From NCBI GenBank assembly GCA_010015675.1, contig ML976984.1, positions 931,534 to 995,533 of the forward strand: a stretch of DNA of 64,000 bases. The letters run 5' to 3'. Made by a program: the position numbers and the translations under genes. Positions 12,201 through 20,483 of this stretch are shown piece by piece. The notes under the pieces were generated by a model. The model ran no database searches, was not told the origin of the DNA, and worked only from the letters and a program-made list of their open reading frames with translations. Each line of letters begins with the position of its first letter. The stretch's first letter is position 1. The stretch is from Byssothecium circinans (taxonomy: Eukaryota > Ascomycota > Dothideomycetes > Pleosporales > Massarinaceae).

Positions 12201-13877
12201 TCCTCGCCGACCCGTGACGGGGCCACGTCGACAATTCCAGGCTTCGAGATGGGTATCGACATCCGCGAAAAGCCTCTGAAGCTTGCGTCGGCGCCCTTAC
12301 CACGCGGCTGGACCCTCTTAGCAACGTCCTCCATATCTTTGCGAATGCCATAGAGTGACTCTGCTCTGTAGAGGATGAACGACCGCCACAAGAAGTCGCC
12401 CATGGTCAGATACTGTAGGTTGAGCTTCGGTATGGCCAGTGGCCGTGATCCATCGTAAGACTCGTTGCGGAGGAATGTCGTCTCATATAGGATCTTCTCG
12501 GTGGGCAGTATGGGCATTTCGCGTACGACGTCCTTGAAGGTTGGTCGATGTTCCACCAATCCCAGCAGTGCCTCTGTAAAGAAGGCTCGGTCCTGCACCA
12601 AGAACGTCGATTTCGGATACTCTGTCCGTAGCCCCATGAGCGAGCATAATTGGACAACTTCGCTGTCTTCTAGTGTTCGAAGGTGGCCTTCCAGTTCGTC
12701 CCTGTTGCCCACGCTGCCGTAGTTTGCCAGTGCCAATAGCTGAAGCTTCTCTTGAAACGTCGCATAACCGACTCTTTGCAGCTTTGCAAGTAGGTCGTAA
12801 TGTTCTTGGTCGTACTCCAGCTTCGACAGCTGTTTTCCCGTCTGGTCTTCGATTGGGAAGTAGGTGAAGTGGCTAAGGAGTATCGTGAGGTCGCGAAATA
12901 GCCCATTCTCCTCGTTCGTGTACATTGGAGACAATCTCATCGCCGGTAGAATGTTCAAATCCCGCAACAGAGTGTTGACGAATCTCCTTGTCGGCAGCTG
13001 GCTTTGCAGATCCGTCAGCAGCTCAACGAAGCGCTCGCAATAAGCCAAATTATCCTGCATCTCCTGTCGCGAGGTGTTGTTGTAAAGCCGATCGAGAAAG
13101 TCCAGGAGCAATGCGAACAGCCATGAGCGCTCAAACTTCAACCGCGCCTGGAGCGCCTCATCCCCAGCATCGAACCGCTTGTGCGCCGCCCTCCACACCT
13201 TCTTGAGTACCTGATGTTGTTCGAACTGATGCTCTCGCACGGTTTCCGAATGCAAGTTCTGCCATATTGATATGCTGACCAGAGGTGCGCACTCTTTTCG
13301 TACCAAGCCGCTGTCTAAGGATTGAAATGCGCCAATGACGAAGGATATGAGCTGTGTCCGGATCTTGATCGACTGCGAGGTGTCTATAGTCATGGACAGT
13401 ATGCGACGAAAGAAGGAGGAGAATTCGGCTGGTCGACTCGCAAAGTGTTCTGCCTCACCGTTAGCAATGTCCAGAGGCGCTTTCAATCCGACAACGCTTA
13501 CCCCATGAAGGCAGATTCTCCCTCCTCTTCACATTGACCATGAGCGCCAAAAGCAAATGATGGTAGTTCGACGAGTCCTCGGTGAACCCAGGCCATAGAT
13601 ATCTCTCCAGCAGCTGCAGGTTCTCCAATACGAGTAGCGACGGGTATGCGAAGTCGATCTTCTCCAGCTCATCCCATAACTCTTTCTTGACCACTTCAGG
13701 CCGCGCCTTCTGCGCCTTGCCTCCGCTCAGCCAGTTCTTCCTCGCTACCTGTGCGAAATGGTTCTCTCCATGCAAATCGGCGACAGTGGGACGGGCGTGC
13801 AGAGTCGGAGCTTGGGTCGCGGGCGCGGTTGCGGCATCCTGAGCGCTTGACGCTCTTCCAACCTTGATATCCTCCAT
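9249..13877 (-). CDS. cwf11: Intron-binding spliceosomal helicase Aquarius / Cwf11
   Basis: Aquarius is an SF1 RNA helicase that binds the intron upstream of the branch site in the activated spliceosome. Three minus-strand exons (13502..13877, 9961..13449, 9249..9835) give 1483 residues, as expected. The N-terminal half is the helical ARM-like domain (EHFASRPAEFSSFFRRIL spans the first junction). The C-terminal half is the UPF1-like helicase, with Walker [11 protein letters not shown] near residue 840, the EEAAQ Walker B motif near 1078, LCGDHLQ, DQQGRARPSI and VDKYQGEQND. The second intron (9836..9960) splits that last motif from YIILSLVRT and the ALSRARLGLY motif VI. Residues after about 1370 form an acidic tail (DEDDEDMDREE). 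I start at ATG 13877; upstream in-frame codons have no family support. Intron 1 is 52 bp and carries a CTAAC branch site. Confidence 0.93.
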
Positions 13878-14109
13878 AATTGCGCCTTCTCTTTCTATAT
13901 CTCGGATTGAGAGAGTGGTGAGAGTGGCAGAGTGGCGTGCGCACTCATTGTTGTCGCATGTAAACTTGCAGCACGAACGCGCCAAGCAAAAAGCTGGGAT
14001 CGCGGGAAGCTAACAAGCTTGAGCCACCGGCACCTGCCGTCTCGAACCTCACCTCGCTGGTTAGTACCTCCGCAGTACAGCACGACGAACGTCCCCTCAC
14101 CACATTACC
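13878..14109. promoter_or_regulatory. Divergent promoter region, cwf11 / complex I subunit
   Basis: Only 232 bp separate the two start codons, so both leaders and promoters overlap or abut. No specific element was recognised. Confidence 0.45.
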
Positions 14110-14851
14110 ATGTCTCAGGCCACAACAGAGACGCGCTCACAGCCCGTGGTACCCGACAAAGTACCTACGGGTGAGTATCCTGTAAGCAATTGAACCCTAT
14201 ATGCCGCGCAACGGAGAGGGATTAGCTAACACTCCCCAGCTCATCGACAATGACCCGTACGCTCTACCTATCCTCCGAATGCGCGAATGCGAGTACTGAT
14301 TATGATCAAAGACATTTCAATCGTGTTATACGATACGCCCGCCCCTCCGACTGGCTGGCCGGCGCAGGTGTTGGAGCCCTGAGTCCCGGATTGATGCTCT
14401 ACTGGGAGAAGGTCTCGCCGTCTTTCGTCGGCAAGGGCGGTTTCGCACCCATCATGAGGCTCTCATGCGCTATTGGTGCGACTGGCTGCTTCATATTTGC
14501 CTACTCGCGGTCATGCGGTACGTTTACCATGCCCCATATCTCCCATGGACAGCTCGTACTAATGTAATTACGACAGCACGCTTCTACGGTGCCCGTGAGA
14601 ACCGCCGCGAGATTGAAATGGATATGCGGGAAATGGTCGACAAGGTCAAGAAGGGCGAGCCTCTGTACGGAAAAACAGAGCTCACCGAGTACATGCAGGG
14701 CGTGGCGCACAGGAACTCGCGGTATGCGAGTGTGTTCTCGCACGTCCTCCTGTGGCCCAACTTTGTGAATCATCCGTACCACGGTGTCGACACGGCGAAG
14801 TACTATAGACAGGCTGAGTTGGAGCTGGAGGCCGAGAGGAAGGGCCGGTGA
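14110..14851 (+). CDS. NADH:ubiquinone oxidoreductase 21-kDa subunit (NUXM-type)
   Basis: This is an accessory subunit of mitochondrial complex I in the inner membrane. Four exons (14110..14181, 14240..14256, 14312..14517, 14577..14851) give 189 residues. The second exon is only 17 nt and encodes LIDNDP, which continues as HFNRVIRYARPSDWLAGAG in exon 3. Two hydrophobic segments follow, around GVGALSPGLMLYWEKV and the region ending GATGCFIFAYSRSC. The matrix-side C-terminal domain begins RFYGARENRREIEMDMREM and ends in a charged tail. A closer GTGAGT donor at 14171 was rejected because it puts a stop in exon 2. I link it to the fungal NUXM/20.9-kDa family from pattern memory; the exact subunit name is less certain than the complex I assignment. 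Confidence 0.85.
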
Positions 14852-14994
14852 GGGGTGAGCACACTATAAATGGAAAAGCGTTTCTTTCAGTCGCGGGGAA
14901 ATGTGTATAAGTTCAGAAGCTCAGACAGGTGTATCAACATGCTTTTCTTTCGAGTATGATGGGTGCTATGCACGATTACAGTGGTGAGAACTTA

Positions 14995-16875
14995 CTAACC
15001 CGATGCGAGCTTCCCCAGCACTTCTTCCTTCCCGAACTGCGCCATCTTGAACTTTGAAATCCAGTCGTCCCTGTTGATATACCCACCGCAGATCCTCCTC
15101 TTCCCCGTAAACGCACTCCTGCCATGCAGCACCCTCCAATTATCAAAGATGACTATCGTTCCCGGCTTCAACTGCTCCCAATACTCATTCTCTTTCTTCT
15201 TCAGCAGCGCATCCCACTTCCTCGCAGCGTCATACCATTTCCCGACCTCGGGAATAGGGAGCTCGATAGCCGCGCGATCAGACGAATTCCAGCGGACCTG
15301 CAGCAAATTGCCAGTGGCGATGTCATGCTGGAAGACGGGGAAGCCGCGATAGGGTTGGATCGAAATCCCGTCGTTACCTGAAGCATGCGAATGCACGTTC
15401 GTAGTCGCTAGGATCTCGTACGCTTCCCTATCCTGTTCAAGCAGATCCCGCGCTACCTTGAACCCATCGACTAATAAACTCTCGCCCCCCTCACCTTGAC
15501 TATGCTCCAATAGATGGAAAGCTTGCAAGCCCGCAGGGTCCGAGAAGTACGTTGTATCTGTATGCGCTTCGAGCGCAATGTTCGTGTAAGCGGTATCCTT
15601 TGACGCGAGGTCGGCAGTGAAGTCGTAGAAGCCTCCGTAGTGCGTCTCGCGGATGAAAGAGATGCTGCGGAGGAGCTGTTCGGTGGCTTCAGGGGTCGCG
15701 GGAGTGTCAGTAACCAAGCAGAAGCCGTATTTTCGGATTTTGCGTAAGAGCGCGTTCGTGGTGTCGTGGTTACTTTTCAATGAGACACTGGGGGGTTTTC
15801 CGGCGATGGATGAGTCCCAGAAGTGTTGGCTTTGCGTGCGCGTCAGTATAAAGAAGCTTGATGCGGATGTGTATGGAGACGCACTCGACTAGAGCCTGAC
15901 GAACGACGGACCGCTTCTCAAGGTTATCTGCAGCGAGCTGGAGGAATTCTTTACTGTATTGGCTCTTGTGGCCATCACTCCCTGGTACTGGTTAGCAGTT
16001 GGGTACGGTGTAGCAGAGAAGGGCATTTACATTCGATGTGGATTTGGTCTTTAGTCTCCGAACCAGATGCGATGGATATGTCTTGCGGAATCTACTTTAA
16101 GTATTAATATTTTCTGAGCACGATAGGTGGTTCCTTCGTCTTACAGAAAATGTGTCGAGAAGCCGTTGTTTTGTGTCGACATGGACGCAGGTCGAGCATT
16201 GGCAGTTATCCCTTCATAATGTAAATATTATGGAGTGATTATGAAGGTGAAAAGGTCTTGCATGCTCTTACCTGAGCCAAATATTTGGTCTGGCAATCCC
16301 CGTCAGCTTCATCACATCATTGACGTGCCCGATCAATAAAGAGAGACAACTCACATATCCTCCGTACCAACCCAAACCTTAGTCTCCCGTCCCACCATCC
16401 CGCTATCCAAACTATCGTCCAACAAATGCGGCCAGTGCTTTAAATTATCCCCTCCGAATTTCGTCGATATCCTCTACTCGATCAACATCATCAGCAACAC
16501 ATCCATCCCCCATTCCACAGATTGCTATTTCATCGTGGAATGACTTACATAAGGCCCCTTGGTTGTCGACCGTAGAGAACGCGCAAATCGGAAGACATTC
16601 TTCAGTTCGATATCGAGCTTACGGAGCTCGGAACCTGTGCGTCGGATGGGGAGGACGCGCTCTGTTCCTAGTGCACGGTCTAGGCGTTTGGTGAAGCCTT
16701 TGCCCTTCTTGCCTGTGGGAGAGGGATCTTCTTCTTGCACATTGGTTTCTGTGGCTGAGGAATTGAAGCGGATACTTTGGAATGATGCAAGATGAGTCGG
16801 CCTTTGGAGACGCGTTGATGTTACTGCGAAGCTGCAGCTGGCTAATGAGCGGAGAGTATTTGGGAAAACATGCAT
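14995..16875 (-). CDS. Trimethyllysine dioxygenase (TMLH, carnitine biosynthesis)
   Basis: This Fe(II)/2-oxoglutarate enzyme hydroxylates N6-trimethyllysine, the first step of carnitine synthesis, normally in mitochondria. Seven minus-strand exons (16549..16875, 16355..16473, 16272..16289, 16145..16211, 16031..16091, 15885..15981, 14995..15829) give about 507 residues. The N-terminus is Arg/Ser/Thr-rich and acid-free (targeting-like). A cysteine motif (LRDNCQCSTC plus a nearby His) matches the family's zinc-binding domain near residue 155. The catalytic HxD is H319-x-D321 (HTDTTYF) and the distal His is about H465 in NWRVLHGRSAF, followed by RRICGGYINRDD. The stretch of roughly 100 residues before the zinc domain is longer than in animal enzymes. 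An alternative start at 16921 with a 47-bp intron would replace the first residues with another plausible targeting peptide. A related gamma-butyrobetaine or Aim17-type enzyme is less likely. Confidence 0.88.
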
Positions 16876-17213
16876 TGGCTTACCGCGAATTCACGCGACT
16901 AAAAGCCCTTGCCGAAGCCATCAGGAGATACGAGAGTGAGCTAGGCTCGCAGTGAGAATTTGCTTAGACTATATTGCAGAATAAAGGAGCTAACGGAAAG
17001 GACTGTAAAAAGTGTTCATTGTGAAACTCCGTGGGGAGGGTCACACGCGATCATGTGTCTGGGATCTTTGATAGCGGAAGCGTGCTGTGATATACACACA
17101 TCTCGCGTATGTTTGATACGGCAAGCTGCGAGCTTACCCCCTCACTAAAATAATTTTAGACCAGCAAAAACCAAAACAGATGATAGGAAACCTTTTGCAA
17201 CAAAAAGAATATG

Positions 17214-17335
17214 CGATGTCGAAGGGACTCGAACCCTCAATCTCTACCACCGGAAAGTAGCGCCTTGCCTGATCTATCGTTAGATTGAGTTCAATAAAAT
17301 TTTACTTGTAAAACTTACCATTAGGCCACGACATC
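17214..17335 (-). tRNA. tRNA-Arg(CCG) with a 50-nt intron-like insertion in the D-loop
   Basis: On the minus strand the ends form a perfect 7-bp acceptor stem (GATGTCG/CGACATC) with discriminator G. If 17269..17318 is removed, the rest folds as a complete 72-nt tRNA: D-stem GCCT/AGGC with loop AATGGCA, anticodon stem CTACT/GGTAG with loop TTCCGGT (anticodon CCG, reads CGG), a 5-nt variable loop, and T-stem GAGGG/CCCTT with loop TTCGAGT. A T5 Pol III terminator follows about 7 nt beyond the 3' end (17202..17206). The A-box sequence TGGCCTAATGG survives the insertion. Whether the gene is functional depends on whether the insertion is removed. There is no ordinary intron at the 37/38 position. 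Confidence 0.9.
17269..17318 (-). mobile_element. Introner-like element (spliceosomal-intron-like insertion) in tRNA-Arg
   Basis: This 50-nt segment starts GTAAGT, has CTAAC 13 nt before its end and finishes ATCAG, so it has every core signal of a short fungal spliceosomal intron, yet it sits between D-loop bases of a tRNA. It can fold into three successive hairpins (AGTTTTA/TAAAATT, ATTGA/TCAAT, ATCTA/TAGAT). A second copy (17338..17387) lies next to the tRNA. Introner-like elements are known in Dothideomycetes; calling this one is inference. Confidence 0.55.
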
Positions 17336-17337
17336 GT

Positions 17338-17387
17338 TTGATGTATCTTCAGATTGATTTTAATAAAATTTTACTTATAAAACATAA
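17338..17387 (-). repeat. Diverged second copy of the 50-bp intron-like element
   Basis: It aligns without gaps to 17269..17318 at about 41 of 50 positions in the same orientation, including the central AATAAAATTTTACTT core. It ends 2 bp from the 5' end of the tRNA. Its terminal splice-like bases are lost (no GTAAGT, no CTAAC, no CAG), so this copy looks decayed. Confidence 0.8.
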
Positions 17388-18117
17388 ATATAGTATGGTT
17401 TACATTGGGCAGTCTAAATTCCCAAACCTACGTCACCTCATGGTCGACAACGCTATCACACAGACCACCACCTTTCTTACCAATCGGATCACTTAGCAAA
17501 CATACAAGGATATCGAAATTCTGCGTGTAGCCCTTTCAGCTGGTAAGTGTGGCTGGTACTTCGCTAGCCTGTTTTAGACTAGAAGGTAGTAGTCTATGTA
17601 AGGGCGTTGTCAACTATGCACAGGATAGAGGGATAGAGGCCCATGAATACTCGGCCTAGAAAGGGAGCCTAACTGAGACACCCTTTGCATTGCTAACTAT
17701 ATTGTTTTGATATTCACTGTGAAACGGTATGATAGGGTGTAAAAGCGTGTCGAATATCGCGATACATTGCCCAGCAAACATACTAGTATTTTGCGATCGG
17801 ACAAGACATACCACCTTTCCTTTGATCTTTCACTGCGCAGAATCAACACCTCTCTTGTTTTCATCGAGACCGCAACTCATATTTCGACTATAACATCATC
17901 GGAACGCACGGTGCATTTTGCCAAGCCAATCGGCGGTTGCTCTCACTAATCCCGACGCTTCCTCGTAATCAAGAGCTGCCTCCAAACAGCTCTGCACCAA
18001 CACTCCCACCACCCATTCACGAGCTATTCTGCCCAACACCACTCACTTTGATCGTCCGCACCTAAAAATCGTCCCCCCTCATCCTCACTCAAACCCCCAC
18101 ACCGTACAACCGTCACC
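17388..18117. other. Upstream region of RPT5
   Basis: It holds no supported exon. It probably carries the RPT5 promoter and leader. A CCAAT-type sequence (GCCAATCGG) lies near 17925. I looked for the yeast proteasome element GGTGGCAAA and did not find it. Confidence 0.4.
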
Positions 18118-19674
18118 ATGTCAACACTTGAGGACCTCGATGACCTCGAGCGCGAGCAGAAGGAAGACAAGAAGGACGAGAAGAAGAAGGATGGTGAGGA
18201 CGGAAAGAAGGCCGATGGTGATGCAGAAATGCAAGATGCAGAGCCCGAAGAGGAAGTGCTTGACGAGGAGATTCTAAACCTGGGCACGCGGGACATCGTT
18301 GCGCGGAAGAGGCTGATGGAGAACGACATGCGCATCATGAAGAGCGAGTTCCAGCGGTTGACACACGAGAAGGCATCTATGAATGAGAAGATTAAGGATA
18401 ATCTGGAAAAGATCGAGAACAACAGGTGCGACTGTCCATTCCCTCGCAGCGTACCCGCAGCCACTTTTGGTGGCGGTTATACAAATTTGTAAATTGACGT
18501 ACGTAGGCAACTTCCATATCTCGTCGGTAACGTTGTGGAGATCCTCGATCTCGACGTCACCGCAGAGGCAGCGGAAGAGGGTGCTAACATCGACCTGGAC
18601 GCCACCCGCGTAGGCAAGTCCGCAGTCATCAAGACTTCGACCCGACAAACCATCTTCCTTCCGCTCATCGGCCTCGTCGACCATGAGAAGCTCAAACCTG
18701 GCGATCTCATTGGAGTGAATAAGGATTCATACCTCGTCCTCGACACACTGCCTGCCGAGTACGACAGCAGAGTGAAGGCAATGGAGGTCGACGAGAAGCC
18801 AACAGAGAAGTACACAGATGTCGGCGGACTGGACAAGCAGATTGAAGAGCTGGTAGAAGCTGTTGTGTGGCCCATGAAGGAGGCGGAGCGGTTCAAGAAG
18901 ATTGGCATCAAGGCTCCAAAGGGCAAGTTCCAGCCCAGGCAATCAATAATTTGTCATTAACAATATACAGGCGCTCTTATGTACGGTCCCCCAGGTACCG
19001 GAAAGACGCTCCTCGCCCGAGCCTGCGCAGCCCAAACCGACGCCACCTTCCTCAAGCTCGCCGGTCCCCAGTTGGTACAAATGTTCATTGGAGACGGGGC
19101 CAAGCTGGTCCGGGATTGCTTCGCTTTGGCAAAAGAGAAGGCACCTTCAATCATCTTCATTGATGAGCTGGATGCTGTGGGTACCAAGCGTTTCGACTCG
19201 GAGAAGTCTGGTGATCGCGAAGTGCAGCGAACCATGTTGGAGCTTCTCAACCAGCTCGACGGTTTTGCATCCGACGACCGTGTCAAGGTGCTTGCCGCAA
19301 CGAACCGTGTCGATGTTTTAGATCCCGCTCTGCTCCGATCAGGTCGTCTTGATAGGAAGATCGAATTTCCCCTCCCGAACGAGGAAGCGCGAGCCCAGAT
19401 TCTGCGTATTCATTCCCGAAAGATGACGGTGGATGACGGCGTCAACTGGCCTGAGTTGGCACGCAGCACTGACGAGTTTGGTGGTGCGCAACTCAAGGCC
19501 GTATGTGTGGAGGCGGGCATGATTGCTCTCCGGTTAGGACAGCAGAAGATCAGCCACGAGCACTACGTCGATGCCATAGCAGAAGTTCAGGTAAGCACTC
19601 GCAGTGACTTCGGCTGACATTTACTGACTATTCCGTAGGCCAAGAAGAAGGATACCGTCAACTTCTACGCGTAG
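18118..19674 (+). CDS. RPT5: 26S proteasome regulatory ATPase Rpt5 (subunit 6A)
   Basis: Rpt5 is one of the six AAA+ ATPases of the 19S base that unfold substrates and open the 20S gate. Four exons (18118..18425, 18507..18922, 18971..19590, 19639..19674) give 459 residues. The N-terminus is a Lys/Asp-rich tail and coiled coil, then the OB domain. The AAA domain has Walker A GPPGTGKT near residue 247, Walker B IIFIDELD near 301, and the arginine-finger region [13 protein letters not shown]. The C-terminus FYA is the HbYX-type tail that docks into the 20S alpha ring; it sits on its own 36-nt last exon. Intron 2 begins GC (AAG/GCAAGT) instead of GT; removing it restores [13 protein letters not shown], so this is a GC-AG intron. 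Confidence 0.96.
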
Positions 19675-20483
19675 TGGATCAGTTGGGCATACGGGAGGGG
19701 GTTGCATGCGCGCGTCGTCCATCGTCACGGCGCGCCTGTAATAATAAATAGAAATCAGGCATGGCAACTGAAGTCATCATCACCAGAAACGATCCTTTAT
19801 TTCTGTGTCACCTTGTCCACCTTATCGTTCTACTTACTCGAACAGGCATCTTTCGTTCCTCCATGTCCAACAGCCGACTTTGCCCGAACCGACCACAACC
19901 TCAAATCGATCAGCAGCAACAGAAAATTAAGGTCCGAGGGTCAAACCCTACGCTACCGCATGCAAAACATGTTCCGTACCTTGTCTGACCTAGACCCTGC
20001 ATTCTGGTGTTGTGGTTCCAGCACGCCGTCACTTGCTCATATCTGATTGGTCGTAGCAACAACGACGAACTATTCCCCAGGGCTGTGCGAGCTTCGAACA
20101 TTGGTAACCTCAACACCAAGCTGTCAACGCACGAGGAAATTTGTTTGAATATGATAGGTCCATCTCTTAGATTCACATAATGGGAATTGAGAGCCCTGGA
20201 GAGACTCTCGGGGTTTCCTAGTGTTTTGCATTTGAGGGCTGCTATTTGGAGGAAGGGTAGAAGGTAACATGTGTTTTATTTGGTTGGTTCAGATGAAGTA
20301 TAGATGATGCAGATGCTCTAGCCGTCATGCGGGTTCGGTTCAAGACGAGGCGACATCGGAATACTCGTCGGAACTGGTGGGATGTGTTATGGTTTCTTAT
20401 AACCCCTCGTCTACTTTCAATGAACTTGCCCCTCCTCATTGCTTCCTTTCTATCTAGTCAATCTATCTCTTTGAGTCGCAGTC
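19675..20483. other. Intergenic: RPT5 3' region and BTA1 upstream region
   Basis: I see no supported exon. Because betaine-lipid synthesis is phosphate-regulated in other fungi I looked for the Pho4-type CACGTG box and did not find one here. Confidence 0.4.

Noticed and set aside
13501..13522. A 22-bp intron in cwf11
   Set aside because: Too short; the 52-bp option with a CTAAC branch (13450..13501) also fits the frame and family.
14171..14239. GTGAGT donor at 14171 in the complex I subunit
   Set aside because: It leads to a stop in exon 2; the later donor at 14182 restores the conserved YPLIDNDPHFNR.
17214..17335. Ordinary tRNA intron
   Set aside because: The extra 50 nt lie in the D-loop, not one base 3' of the anticodon, so it is not the canonical endonuclease-type intron.
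19675..20483. Pho4-type CACGTG control of BTA1
   Set aside because: No CACGTG was found upstream; phosphate control remains only family knowledge.
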